DNA from: Doryteuthis pealeii
Taxonomy: Eukaryota > Mollusca > Cephalopoda > Myopsida > Loliginidae
Assembly (NCBI GenBank): GCA_023376005.1
Contig: CM042145.1
Coordinates: 17,091,433 to 17,155,432, forward strand
DNA length: 64,000 nucleotides
Direction: 5' to 3'
Both the position numbers and the translations under genes were made by a program. This document shows positions 19,822-31,558 of the stretch, piece by piece; position 1 is the stretch's first letter, and each line of letters begins with the position of its first letter. The notes beneath the pieces were generated by a model that was not told the DNA's origin, did no database searches, and saw only the letters and a program-made list of their open reading frames with translations.

Positions 19822-19822
19822 T
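19738..19822. repeat. (TC)n(TA)n microsatellite
   Basis: About 24 bases of TC followed by TA with one interruption. Confidence 0.9.
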
Positions 19823-20124
19823 TAGAACATTACTTTAACATGAATTCACTAAAAAAATATAGAAATTTAATTGAAAGAAATAAAAAATATAATATCACTG
19901 AAACTTTTATGTCATTTTTAAAAATAGATTCTAGGGAAATATTTTAAAACCATCAGTCACATGTTTAATTATTGATGCACGAGTGCTCTCCCTTAGCAAT
20001 CCCTATATACATCTACTGTAGTTCTTTCTTTCTCCCCCCCTCTCTCTCTCTTCCTTACTCTTTCTCTTTCACTGCATGTGTATATCAGTGTCTTTGCTTT
20101 TTTTTTTCTTTCTTTCTTTTTCTG

Positions 20125-20160
20125 TATATAAATTCGGAAAAGTTATTTGCGTTTTCATTT
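20125..20160 (+). promoter_or_regulatory. Candidate core promoter of the DNase II gene
   Basis: TATATAAA at 20125-20132 is followed about 32 bases later by TTCATTT, which fits an initiator; the start codon is at 20210. A pyrimidine-rich tract lies upstream. In such an AT-rich window a TATA match is weak evidence. Confidence 0.3.
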
Positions 20161-20209
20161 GTTGTTCTGCAGCTAAGAAGAGTTGTCGCAAATTTATAAA
20201 GGTGTAACC

Positions 20210-20349
20210 ATGCTGACATTAAGGGCAGTGCCCGCTATTTCATTTTTATTAGCGATTCTAATTTGTTTTTTAAACATAAACAATGTCGACTCTTCTGTTG
20301 CTAGCAAACCTATCGGGTGCCTTGACATGCAAGGAAAACCAGTCGATTG
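20210..20349 (+). CDS. DNASE2: Deoxyribonuclease II, exon 1 (signal peptide and mature N-terminus)
   Basis: Encodes 46 codons plus two bases of a tryptophan codon. Residues 1-28 form a signal peptide: a short basic start, hydrophobic core ISFLLAILICFL, then polar residues. From Cys37 the mature start reads CLDMQGKPVDW, the family N-terminus (a Cys, a short acidic/Gly stretch, VDW). The exon ends with a GTAAGT donor at 20350. The family is an acid endonuclease that digests DNA in lysosomes. The expected continuation FxVYKxPK is not found downstream on this strand. It is the first exon on the - strand (55033), where the single leading G completes the Trp codon. Confidence 0.85.
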
Positions 20350-20707
20350 GTAAGTTATATATATATTTTTTTCCTTTTATGAAAAACTTTAAAAGAAATT
20401 GAAAAATTTTTTGTTTGTTTTTAATGTTTATCAAATAAACATTAAAAACAAACTTTTCAATAAGCTTTATTTTGTTTGTTTGCCCCCTTAAACTTAAAAA
20501 TAAGAAGATTCAATTGATGTGAGGGTGCTTGTATATATTATTTTGATAAAGACATTTTTTGCAGTAATAATGTCAGGATACAGACAGTCAACAAAGACAA
20601 CAGTTACTAAGCATCATTGACTTTGTCTACCTACGCTATATTCACTTTGATTGCTCTATCACTGATATTGAGCACTGTTTATTTATAAATATAGCAATCT
20701 ATATATA

Positions 20708-20709
20708 AA

Positions 20710-20763
<54 letters not shown>
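20708..20763. repeat. (CA)n microsatellite
   Basis: About 56 bases of CA immediately before an S1 SINE. Confidence 0.95.
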
Positions 20764-20764
<1 letters not shown>

Positions 20765-20989
20765 CCCAGTCGGTATAGCGTTCGGCTAGAAACCACAAGA
20801 TTCGTAGCCCTCGCCAACTCAGCGTATGAGTAGCCCAGGGATCTGTGTGGTAAAGTAAGGAACTGATGGTAGGTGTGGCGCTCCACCTCAGACGCAAAAA
20901 AAAACATCTCCTTGGTCTAGCGCTAGTGAAAATGTGATAGACTCCCTCGCTGATTGGCTGATACCGACTTTAGGCCACCCCGACGACTT

Positions 20990-20992
<3 letters not shown>
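20764..20992 (+). repeat. SINE S1, near full length
   Basis: Head with cagtcggtatagcg and a damaged box B, then a well-kept S1 body to accgactttaggccaccccg. It lies in DNase II intron 1. Confidence 0.75.

Positions 20993-20999
<7 letters not shown>

Positions 21000-21060
<61 letters not shown>
21000..21060. repeat. (GA)n microsatellite
   Basis: About 60 bases of GA directly after the SINE end. Confidence 0.95.
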
Positions 21061-21062
<2 letters not shown>

Positions 21063-21336
21063 TAAAACTTATATTATTCACCATCCGAATAAGAGTAAGT
21101 TTCAATTTCTGCTTTAGCAGTGATTGTATTTCTTTATCACTGTCATTTATCACCAAAACTGTAAGAAGATTTCGAATTGTGACCGAAAAAGATATCTAAT
21201 TTTTCTTCGGGACTTAAATGCCAATAAAAAAATTAACACCCCCCCAACAAAAAGAAAAAATCTCAACAAAGACAATACCATACAATACAAAAACAAACAA
21301 TCGTAAATGACTAAAAGAAAACTTTCTCTTGTGGAT

Positions 21337-21392
21337 GATAAATACGATATTTACATTCACTATCATTGATAGTGAATGTAAATATCGTATTT
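21337..21392. repeat. Perfect palindrome, arms of about 26 bp
   Basis: AAATACGATATTTACATTCA continues to CTATCA, followed almost at once by the complement. No gene. Confidence 0.7.
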
Positions 21393-21579
21393 TTGTCTCC
21401 GTCTCATACAGTGATATCACGGAACTTTAAAAAAAAAAAAATATTTATCTATTCTATTCTATGAAAGAAACGATTTGAAAGTAACTTTCTTGTAAGTTTA
21501 TTAAACAAATAATTATTATTTTATTTATTTATTTATCTCTTTTCATGGGGAGTGGATACAGTCATCATATTCAAAACAT

Positions 21580-21705
21580 CGCCGATATAGGGCTATAATA
21601 CTTATTTTTGTTTAATATAATTTAATAATATTAAATAAAAATAAGTATTATAGCCCTATATCGGCGAAACAAAAATAAGTATTATAGCCCTATATCGGCG
21701 ATGTT
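21580..21705. repeat. Inverted and direct repeats of a 30-bp motif
   Basis: CGCCGATATAGGGCTATAAT plus acttatttttg appears once forward; its complement then appears twice in tandem, separated by a short AT-rich spacer. It sits at the edge of an R3 fragment. Confidence 0.65.
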
Positions 21706-21880
21706 TTGAATATGCTGATTGTATCCCCTCCCCATGAAAAGGGGAATTCTGAGTATGACACTTAATTGTATTTGGTGGTAAGGCTTCATCGCCATTACTC
21801 CCAGGTTCACTCTGACCCAGAGTGGTAGAATCTGCTAGGATACGATTTATAGAGATCAAATAGATATGTTTAAAAATTAT
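21706..21880 (-). repeat. R3 fragment
   Basis: Shows tgtatcccctccccatg, attactcccaggttcactct and acccagagtggtagaatc, diverged from the other R3 copies. Confidence 0.45.
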
Positions 21881-21924
21881 TATTCTTTGAAGATTCATAA
21901 TAATGATTATTATGAATCTTCAAA

Positions 21925-22008
21925 TATAACGTGAATAATAACTAAGGGAATTGTGATATTGGTGGTGATATAGTTTCGGTTACAGACACATAATCTCCAT
22001 TATAATTT
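21925..22008 (-). mobile_element. Truncated Helitron, family A (H6)
   Basis: On the - strand: ATAATGGAGATTATGTGTCT and gtaaccgaaactatatc, the family A 5' region, without its TC terminus and 3' end. Confidence 0.55.
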
Positions 22009-22065
22009 ACATAAGGATACATCCTCTGAATAATTCATTTTTTTTTTTTTCAGATATTAATCATA

Positions 22066-22677
22066 CTAGCAAATATATGCACCCTCCAGGTGCAAGTATT
22101 TAAGTTTTAATGTAATGAAATATCGTATTAAATTAGAAAGTCTAATAAGAAGGCAGATAAAAAGATATGTAGTGGGGGTATAATAGAAAAATAGAAATGA
22201 CACTTACTCTTCCATCACTCCCGTCTTTCATTGCTGAATTTTACTTATTTAACTATTTAGTTAAATTAGGAAATAAAGAATAAAATGACAGTTATTTTTT
22301 TCTTGTTAATGGATTTCATTTAAGATTCATTGAAGAGATTTTTGCTTATATTCATTAAAATAAAACCAAAAAATTAGAAATCAATAATACTAAGCACATA
22401 TTTAATAAAATCACATTTTTAATATCAATATGCAAATTAGCCTTCCCGTTCACACTGTAAACCGCTATTTTTGTATATATAAATACAATTGCATGTTATT
22501 TGTCTGTAGATATGGACAACACTAATGAAAAGGTGAAGCAATTTTATTAATAATTGAGGTTTAAATATAAATAAAATCATGGAGAATGTGATGTAAATAA
22601 CGAAGGGAATTGTGACTTGAGTAGGAATATAGTTTCGGTTACAGACAGAAAAACACACAATCTCCATTATAATAAGA
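22066..22677 (-). mobile_element. Non-autonomous Helitron H2 (family A), complete
   Basis: On the - strand it starts TCTTATTATAATGGAGATTG after A and ends with GCACCTGGAGGGTGC (one mismatch in the hairpin), ATATATTTG and CTAG before T. Confidence 0.75.
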
Positions 22678-22854
22678 TGTTGACTGAAAAAAGTTTTAAG
22701 CAAATTCAAATACAACATTTATATGTGAATAGTGTTACATTATTCACACATAATTTTGTATTTGAATTAAACAAAACACTATCGCTTTTTTAAAGCTTTT
22801 AATCGCATTTTGTAAACTAGTCAAAGGCCGAGTAAGTTGGTGGGACTTCGCGTT

Positions 22855-22855
<1 letters not shown>

Positions 22856-22895
<40 letters not shown>
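22856..22895. repeat. (GT)n microsatellite
   Basis: About 38 bases of GT adjoining a LINE 3' tail. Confidence 0.95.
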
Positions 22896-22896
<1 letters not shown>

Positions 22897-22898
<2 letters not shown>

Positions 22899-23120
22899 GT
22901 CATGAATAATGAAATTATTGTGTACAGTGCTCAGTTGCACTACAACTCATCAAAGGTGCGTGTATAGTACATAGAATAATGTACAAATGTCAGGAAAACC
23001 GTGTATTATAGTCATGATATGCGTGCGTGTGTATGGAGGGTGGGTATTGGGTTTTGCGTTGGCGAATTACAGGAAGCACGGAGGTTTTGAAGGATACAGT
23101 GTCTCTGTAGCTAACAATTG
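22897..23120 (-). pseudogene. 3' end of CR1/L2-like LINE
   Basis: Matches the 3' region of the copy at 5917: gtgtacagtgctcagt, tgtcaggaaaac, and a tail of (ATT). Only the last coding fragment (aagcacggaggttttgaagg, the complement of the SFKASM region) remains. Confidence 0.6.
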
Positions 23121-23780
23121 TATTCACAAGAAAGAAGTACGTTTTAATAAATCTAACCCAGCAGCCAAGTCAAATTTAATTTTAAGATTCTTTTTCTTGT
23201 TTAGATCTTTCTCATTATTCGTTCATTGACTCAGACTCTGACTGACTACCGTTCTTATCTGGTTTGTCAAATTGTTAGTCATAACCTTTCAATTGAAATA
23301 TCTTCCGGTTTTTCGGTTGTGTCTTGTATTTGGTGACGTTCTTGTAATTTCAAACCCAAACCTTCATCAATCTATGAGCATACTAAACTATTGGGTCACC
23401 CATTGAGCTCTGGGTAAATAATTGGATTAGGGAAAAGGGAGTTTGCAAAGCGAATAAAATAAAATAAGTAAATAAATACGACCCGAGAATTAAAAAAAAA
23501 AATCATTAAAATCATTTTGTAAGATTTTTAAGAACGGGAATGTTTGACTTAATTTAAATTTATTAAGAGCCAATATGTTGACCCGGCTGGCTATTTATGA
23601 AATGTAACATACAAATACGTTTCATAACTCTCCAATATATCTCTCTCCACACTAACTGGGAAACTAACATATATAACGAGGAGGTAATCTTAAGACTAAG
23701 GAATATTTTAGTATAATTTTCGTGTAATTAAACTAAACAGTAAAAAAGGCTTTAGGAGACAAATATTGATTCAGCTTTAG

Positions 23781-23785
<5 letters not shown>
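23121..23785. other. No gene recognised
   Basis: Intronic AT-rich sequence of the DNase II gene under the corrected layout; no repeat family assigned. Confidence 0.4.

Positions 23786-23850
<65 letters not shown>
23786..23850. repeat. (TA)n microsatellite
   Basis: About 65 bases of TA preceding a Penelope-like fragment. Confidence 0.9.
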
Positions 23851-23851
<1 letters not shown>

Positions 23852-24000
23852 TAAAAGGAAGTGAATCCGACGGTATGTAGTATAATAAAAAATTAAAAAA
23901 ACAGGTTTAAATGAGTTAAGTGGTGAGTTTATTGGCCGACGCTGCAGTGTTTCGATCTATTAATTGGATCATCTTCAGGGCTTTTGTTGGTATGTGGAAG
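23852..24000 (-). mobile_element. Penelope-like fragment
   Basis: Begins ggaagtgaatccgacggtat (the complement of the shared end), passes aaacaggtttaaatgagtta and contains the hammerhead-like motif at 23935-23981. Close relative of the fragment at 18284-18420. Confidence 0.55.
23935..23981 (-). ncRNA. Hammerhead ribozyme-like motif 7
   Basis: On the - strand: GCC, CTGAAGA, hairpin GATC/GATC, GAAA, C-ACTGCAGC-G stem III, canonical triplet GTC, GGC. It is the best preserved member of its subfamily. Stem I has three pairs. One extra T follows CTGAAGA. Confidence 0.5.
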
Positions 24001-24090
24001 GTGATAAAATTTTTTTATTATCTCAGAATAAAGAGAAAGGCGAGTAATACTCCTTGTTTATCGGTCTGTTTAAAATTTGAAGTCCGAGAA

Positions 24091-24094
<4 letters not shown>

Positions 24095-24138
<44 letters not shown>

Positions 24139-24142
24139 TATA
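24095..24142. repeat. (TA)n microsatellite
   Basis: TA tract with one interruption. Confidence 0.9.
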
Positions 24143-24369
24143 ATCTGTGTGTATATATAATCATTCCCCTGCCCTTTGTCTAGAGAGGATACATGATACA
24201 ATAAATATGTCCTCTTCTTTCTAAGCATAGATAACGAAATAATGATTTGTTGATCGACCAATCTTGTAACGTTGCTATGGTGACAAAAAAAGGGCGTTTC
24301 CTTCATGGTATTAATTAATTGATTCGTTTTTCCTGGAAAAAAATTGAAATAAAACTTACATATTGCCCT

Positions 24370-25720
24370 GATAGACGGTGAATTTAGGGGCGTAAAGTTT
24401 TACCCTAATCTACCAGATAGATATTAGCGGAATATGATATACATTTTTGACTTCAGAACTGTTTTTTTTTTATTTATTCATTTTTTTTTAAATCCTTTTA
24501 ATTCAGGCACTGGCAAAATGAGCCTAAAATACGTTTTTGACAAAATGACTTTAGTGTAAAATATTTTCGAGTTGGTCCTTGATTCATACTAATTACAATA
24601 GAAATAAAAAGATAAAAGACCGAAGTTGTAAATAGAAAAAAACAAACAAAAAAAAAAAAAAACAACCGAAAATCGGAAAATAAAATGTTAAAAAATAATA
24701 AATAATTAATTTTTTGGAGATTTCTTTTTTACTCATTTCGATAATTATTTAATTGGCTATTATCTTATAAAAGAAAAAAATTATACATCAATATTCTTTC
24801 TGCTTAAAAAGAGGCTACATTTTCAATAGAGTTTTTCTTCAAAACGTATACTTTGATTGACTAAAATAAGGTTTGTATTAAATAGATATTTATTTCTAGA
24901 ATCTAAAAATATAACATTTTAAACTTAAAATCCAAATATTTTTTATTTTAAATGAATTTTATATATTAATTTTTCATAGCAAAAATACTAAATTAAAGTT
25001 TTGAAATAAAATAACTGATGCATTATAAAATTCATTAATTGATAAATCAATACTGAAAATTTCATTAAAATCGGATAATTACCTGATTTTTGGTAATTTT
25101 CTTTGCAATCGCGAATGTTATATTAAAATTGTAAACAAGCGCTTAAAACCCTTGAAAAAGAGACAGAATGGCGGATCGCGTCGAAATTGACAAAACAAAT
25201 CCCTTTAAATGTATTAAAAATAAACTGCATATATAATGATATTTTTCTTTTTTTAATGATGGTTATTATGTTACTACTTATCGATTTAGACAAAGTTTGA
25301 CCTTAAATAATAGATTGAATTATTTTTAATTCGCTTTTAAAACTCGTAGTATCCGATTTTTTTTGCCAGTGCCTATTTTAATTGTTACTCTGTAATAGAA
25401 ATATCGTCAAATACTCAGCAAAATTATAAGCGAATATTAATTTTCAGTTTATTTCAATATAGGACTTGATAAGTTTATAATCTCAATTCCCTTAAAATAA
25501 CAACGCTGAAGTCAAAAAGTATATAACTGAATCACTATGCAAAACTTATTAATGAATTAACGTATTAAGTTATGTTTTCCTTAGAGCTTCATTTTTATTA
25601 AAAGTATTAATCCCAGTTAAGAAATTAAAAATATATACATTGGACTTCATTTCATATTCCACTAATATCTGTCCGGTAGACTGTGGTAAAAATTTACGCT
25701 CCTGAATTCAGTCTACCTTT
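24370..25720. mobile_element. Large fold-back element, about 1.35 kb
   Basis: The left end (gatagacggtgaatttaggg, gcgtaaagttttacc, agatattagcggaatatgat) is inverted at the right end (atattccactaatatctgtc, cggtagactgtgg, tttacgctcctgaattcag). A further inverted pair, AGGCACTGGCAAAA and TTTTGCCAGTGCCT, lies about 130 bases inside on the left and about 340 on the right. The interior is AT-rich with no transposase frame. Confidence 0.6.
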
Positions 25721-25904
25721 TCTTCCATATTTTTGTTTTTAATACAGTTTTTTTGACAGAATTAAGAAAAACTAAGTATTTTTTTCTTTTCTTTAAATAA
25801 AGTCTTTTATTCACCCACCCCCACCCAAAAAACAAATTTGGAAAACCAATTTAAAGAGATTTATGTACTTTGTTTATAAATTAATGTCCATTAATTAATG
25901 TTTC

Positions 25905-26190
25905 TCCAGTTCACATAGCGCTAATACACTTGAATCCAACTACTCTCCCTCCAGCTATGAATAAATAGTAGGACAGACTGGGCTCTTTAACCTTGGTTAG
26001 GCAACCAGTCTAGGAGAAGGAAAACTCTGAATTCAAACCTCTTCAATCTCTGCTTGGGGTGGTCACTACTAGAATAGGCTCAGTCCTAATTAGTGATCTA
26101 TTTCACTGGGTTCATTAACCTTGGTTAGGCAACCAGTCTAGGAGAAGGAAAACTCTGAATTCAAACCTGTTAAACTCACCGGTGGAAACA
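25905..26190 (+). repeat. SINE S2 with internal duplication
   Basis: S2 body up to the ctcagtcctaattagtgatc end, then a second ccttggttaggcaaccagtc block through aaactctgaattcaaacctg. Two overlapping copies or a partial duplication. Confidence 0.7.
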
Positions 26191-27791
26191 GTGGACCTGT
26201 ACGTGCTAATTTCAGGAAAAACTTGCCCGCAAAAGCCATTGGCAGGCGTATTAGAGTTATGCTGTATCTCTCAAGAATATTTCCTTTGTATGACTGGAAA
26301 TAAAATTCTAATAAAAAAAAAAGTTGATTTTTGTTAGTTTCAAAAAAAAATTATTAGATAAACCAATTATCTAACATGGCTACTTGTATAAATTTGACAT
26401 TTCAATTTATAAAATTCTCCCGGTTTTTTTTTAATACAAATAATTTTTACACGTAATTTAAAAAAAAACTCCCTCTTTATGATACAGTAAAAAATGGGTT
26501 GAATTTCATTCATTTCTTTCCGAATTTTGTTGAATTTTAATTGGGGTGAGTGAAAAAAAAAAAAAAAAAAAAACTCGTGAAATTTTGGCCATACCCACTA
26601 AATGGTGAAGCTAGAGATCTGGGTGAGTGTGGAGCACTCTTTCACTGCCATTACTCCCAGGTCAACTCTAACCCGGAGTGTTAATACCTGTTAGGATCTC
26701 ATCTATGAGGTCAAATAGATATGTTTGAAAATTGCTCGCATTCGATAGGACAGTGTGAAAAAGAACAAAAAACTTTTAAGAATGAATTGTACACTCACAG
26801 AAATGTAAATATGAACGAACGTACTAAGAACGCGATTCCCTGACCTCTAGTCATAATATAACCCAAGACACTAACTTTTTTCATGACCGTCCTGAACAAA
26901 AATTATCAACCGTCCTGAATGGGGTTTGGACCGTCCCTAAATCAAAATATTTTTGTTTAATTCATTAGCATCATCTATACTTGTGAGTCATTAGTAGCAT
27001 AATAACATGTAATAAAACATTAAGAAAAGCTGAAGCAGTGATAATTCTGGATATGTGGACAAAAAAATCAATTTCCTAGTGTGTTTTGAGCTAAGAAAAT
27101 ACTTTTTTACTTTAAGTTACCCTGAGTAGGGTTAGTATTACATAATTTGGTCCTTTTAAACTATCCTCCTCGACCATTATTCATTACATGGCTTTGAGAA
27201 TAGACCTGCGGTGCCGTAGCCTCATTTTGAGGTCAGCATTCGGGCAATCACTGGACGGCCATTATTAGAATGTAGCACTAACTTTTGTTATGTCCAAATT
27301 ACGGAGGTTTCATAAGTCAGTAATTTTAAAACTATTTTAAAACGTTAATAAAAAATGGAAAATTATCTTTTACTGTTTTCTTTAACGTTTGATATAAATA
27401 ATAATTCCAAGATTATGTGTTAAAAAAGAAAAAAAAAACGCTGATTTCTGTTACATTTAACGTACGTTTTTGCATTTCTCAGATAAATTTCTCATTGTGG
27501 CTAAACCATAGTGGACGGTAGGTGAATTCAACCGTCAAGGCCTTGCCTCCGGAAAAGAAAAATTGTTTACCTCGCGTGGAGCCCCACTCCCTAAAACTAA
27601 AGTACTTTTAAAAATGATATCCTTGTTTAATGTTTACCGATCTCTGACTGTACTAGCGCTGAAGGCTTGAGTTCATTATGGACATAAAAAAAACTATATA
27701 ATTATTTGTATTAAGAATATTTGAAACCATTCAACTGTGTCCAAATTATTTATTTTAAATAGTAGCTGATATCAAGATATTAGATAGGAAT
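26191..27791. other. Mostly unassigned; R3 and R4 fragments
   Basis: An R3 fragment at about 26580-26735 (gccattactcccaggtcaac, cccggagtgttaatacctgt) and a reverse R4 fragment at about 26770-26875 (cgattccctgacctctagtc). The rest to 27791 shows no gene or recognised element. Confidence 0.45.
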
Positions 27792-28211
27792 CATCATCAT
27801 CATGTCGCGCTGTTGGCACGGATATCCATGAAATCTCTCTCCATCCGTCCCTATCACTCATCATTCTCGGGAGGTCCTCTATGCAGCATCCTGTATCCAC
27901 GCAGAGCTGATTAATGTACGTCTTTACTGGTCGGCCGATACTGGCGTGCCCATGTGCTGGCTTCCACAGAGTACGTCGCTTATGAGTTCGTTCTTGCTTC
28001 TCCAGCAGTGTCCCGCGTGTCTTATCCGTCTTACTCGGATGATTTGGGTGATATGTGGCAGGTGGCCGTACAGCTGCTTTCTCGTGGGGTGCTGTTTCCA
28101 CGTCTTGTTCAGGATCACCCGCAGCATTCTTGCGCAGCTCCCATCTAGTTTATTCCTAGTCGCTTCGTTAGGGTCCAGGTGGTGCAGCCATACAGCAGCA
28201 CTGGTTGTGTC
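27792..28211 (-). pseudogene. LINE ORF2 C-terminal fragment, copy b, with target duplication
   Basis: The - strand frames hold the post-RT region: a TWKQHPTRKQLYGHLPHITQ stretch in one frame and a final MMSDRDGWREI in another, so it is frameshifted. The 3' end is (ATG)n. It is flanked by AGATAGGAAT on both sides (27782-27791 and 28212-28221), a 10-bp target duplication that marks a bona fide retroposed, 5'-truncated insertion. Confidence 0.75.
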
Positions 28212-29229
28212 AGATAGGAATAGTTGTACAAAAAGAAAAGAAAAGAAAAAACTGTTAAGAAACAATTACTCAAAAATATAAATGTACAATGAATACAATT
28301 CCCTAATATTGAGACATGTGTTACGTTAAATCAAATTATCAACAATTTGGAAACTCCTAGAATATTCTGAGAGACTGGCAGACACCAGGAGAGGGGGGGG
28401 GAGTCCCAGAATGTGACCCTAAAGCTCACCGGAAGAAGAAAATTTCGCTTCGTCATTAGCACGTAGCCGACTTGCGGAGGGAAACGAAAAACTGATACTA
28501 CACTCGTTGCTTTACCCACGTACGCAAAACCTACCGAGAGACAGGTGACGTCACGTTGGGGGGGGGAAAGCGATCCCTGGTAGCAGCTACAGTTAATACT
28601 CGGGACCCGGTCAGTGAACATCTCGTGGGGGAGGGGAGAAAAGTTATGCCCAAGAAGAAGTCACCATGACCAAAATGCCACATAAAGAATAATATCCGGA
28701 ATAGTCATTAATACAGAAAATGAATCACCCGAAAAAGATAAGTGCAAATTTATTTCGTTGCGAACATTTGTAAAATTGATTTGAAGAAATAATCCCGCCA
28801 AATGACATTATAAATACTAGCCTATCGGCGTCCGTATTATGATCCTCCCAGCTTGCAAATTTGAATTAAATATTATGTTATAAATATAGATATACGTTGT
28901 TTTGTTATTTATTGCCAAATCTTACATGTATTCTCTCATCTTTCTTTGGTAATCTCTGATGGAAAGCGCTGTATAGCATTGAAACGATAGGCGTATGTAA
29001 CACATGAAATAAATCTAAACTGGTTGACATAACATTAGAAACAATCGACTGATCAATCTAGGCATACCTACACATTGTTTAAAGGTCTGTCTTTAAAAAA
29101 GATACATGACGTTGCTTACAGCCAAGTAATAACGCAGGTTAATCCCTGAGAGTGATTGGCTTTATGGTCAAGTCATGCTGAAAGCATCACTTCCCGCTAG
29201 ATCACTGAAGTTAAACAGCGTTGAGCCTG

Positions 29230-29560
29230 TTCAATAACACATCACTCAATAAGTCCCGGGCCTAACTTGTAAATGCAAGATAATTATCTCCCTTGTTTTG
29301 TTCGGCCATCCTATTGCATGGATACAAGACACCGTTGACACCGGTAAAGGTCACGTGTTGCATGGCGCTGGATTTCGAATTTCATTTAGCAGCAGGATTT
29401 GAAGACGGCAAGAAGTTTCACGTTGAAGACGTTCGTTGAAGACCGTTGCGAAACAGGAGGATAGTGACAATTCCAGTATTTACCCAAATAAAAGCGCCTT
29501 CAGCAGTCGGTCTCTGTCTTATTCATTTCTTTGCCGGGTGTTGCCGTTATATAACTAATA
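29230..29560 (+). mobile_element. LTR-like 3' segment next to mariner
   Basis: Compact non-AT-rich sequence with an AATAAAAG signal and a GTCTCTGTCTTATTCATTTC downstream region, then gggtgttgccgttata where the mariner begins. It resembles the R-U5 part of an LTR. No TG start or target duplication could be set, so this is tentative. A copy lies at 62716-63040 in the right arm. Confidence 0.3.
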
Positions 29561-29586
29561 AAACAACTTTTAGGCAAAATTCGACT

Positions 29587-30615
29587 TTATTCATCAACAT
29601 AGTCTCCTTCTAGGGTGATACACTGATTCCAACGTTTCTCTAACAATTCGATGCCTTTTTGTAGAACGATTTCTCTTTGGCCTCAAAATACGCCCCAGTT
29701 TCCAATATCATTTCTTCACTGGAGCCAAACCTCTTTCCCTGGAGCATTCTTTTGAGGTGTGCAAACAGCCAGTAGTCGCCGGGGGCCAGATCTGGAGAAT
29801 AGGGTGGGTGCAGAAGCAATTCGAAGTGCAATTCATGTAGTTTTGCCATCGTTGCGATCGACTTGTGACACGGTGCATTGTCTTGGTGAAAAATTACTTT
29901 TTTCTTCTTCATTTGTGACCGTTTTTTGGCGATTCCTTCCTTCAAACGCACCAATAATGCTATATAATATTCGCTATTGATGGTTCTTCCTTTCTCAAGG
30001 TAATCGATGAACAAAATACCTTGCGCATCCCAAAATACGGAGATCAAAACCCTGCCTGCTGATGTTTGCATCTTTGGTCGCTTTGGACGGCTTTCACCTG
30101 CTGCTGTCCACTCAGCTGCCTGCCGATTTGACTCCAGAAGGAAGTGGTGGATTCATGTTTCATCCATTGTCACATATTTACACAAAAACTCCTTTTTTGA
30201 TGCGTTGAAACAGTTGCTGACAACGCTCTGAATCGTCGACGCGTTTTGATCGACTGTGAGCAAACTTTGAACATGGCTTTCTCATTGGCAAATGTTCATG
30301 TAAAATGGTGAATACACTGCCTTCTGATATCTTCAACTCCTCTGTTATCTCACGCAACTTCAATTTACAATCGCCAAAAGGAGTTTGTAGAGTTTTTTGG
30401 TGTTTCCTGGACAACTGCCGAATTTGGGCCACCTGGGTGTTCAGCATCATTTGTGTATGTACGACTGCGTTTAAAGTCAGCATACCATCTATTAACCGTT
30501 GTTTTCGAATGATCAGAGTCTGAATAACACTTATCAAGCCATTGCTTTGCTTGAACAGTATTTTTCCCATCAGAAAGCAATGCTTTATGAACACACGAAA
30601 TTCAGATTTTTCCAT
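29587..30615 (-). pseudogene. Mariner transposase pseudogene, left-arm copy
   Basis: DD34D mariner transposase, which cuts and pastes its element at TA sites in the nucleus. The N-terminal helix-turn-helix part (AKQWLDKCYSDS, TVNRWYADFKR), the first catalytic Asp in TMDET, the second in HQDNAPCH and the third in YSPDLAPGDYWLF are visible; 34 residues separate the last two. A TGA replaces the Trp codon after TMDET. A frame change after about 12 codons is offset by a one-base deletion near 30370, and a run of six A where the other copy has five shifts the frame again before the stop. Length about 343 codons, normal for the family. It cannot be active. Confidence 0.9.
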
Positions 30616-31513
30616 TGTTTAGAAAATTTGCAACGGTAGCTTTACTTAAATAATTGTAATTTGTAAACTAATAATCCGATTGGGCTCAAATTTCGAGACG
30701 TGCCATTTGAAGATTAGTACTTTATAAAAATCATATGAATTTTTTTTTATATTAGTGGCGTTTAAAACTCTTAACATCCTGTTAAGAATTTTCTAAGTCC
30801 AGAGCCCCATTCCTATAAGGATTTATAAATGGCTAAAAATAGCCTTTTCATTTAAAGTTAGCTGTTATTTCCCTTAAATCAAAGACTTCTAACTATGTTT
30901 AATATTACATTTAAACAAAGGTTATCATTTGGGGTGGATTAGGAAATTAATGTGACTTCCAGACGGGTGGAATGAGGCGGTATAGGACGTTAAACAACAG
31001 CAGGTACTGTAAGAAATTGAATATGAAAATGACTTAATTCGGCATTAAATAGTCCAAAAGAGGGTTGGTACTGTAAAAAAAAACAAAAAAACAACCAATC
31101 GACCTACTGACCCGGATCCGAGTGTGACCAAGCCTTTGAATTGAAGGAAATGACCATCAGGAAGGTTTTGCTATATGAAACAAATACGGACTATTGTAGT
31201 AATACCTAAGCTGGAGTGTGGTGATATTCCAAGATGTTTCTGTCAAGTGGGATCAACTTCTGACTATAAAAATAACTTAGGAAGCCTTTTATTCATCCAT
31301 TCTTTTGATGTTTGAACATGTGCTAAACACTGATAATAAAGATAATGATGTATTGTATTTCTAAACAGTTTCAATATATTGTTTTAGGTACCACCATTTT
31401 GTGACGTCATAGACGTTTTTTACAAAAATAAATCTAACCCTCCTGATTGAAAAAGAATGTACCAAAATCAGGGAATTATCCGATTTAAATGAAATTTCCA
31501 GTGTTGATTTATC

Positions 31514-31516
<3 letters not shown>

Positions 31517-31558
<42 letters not shown>

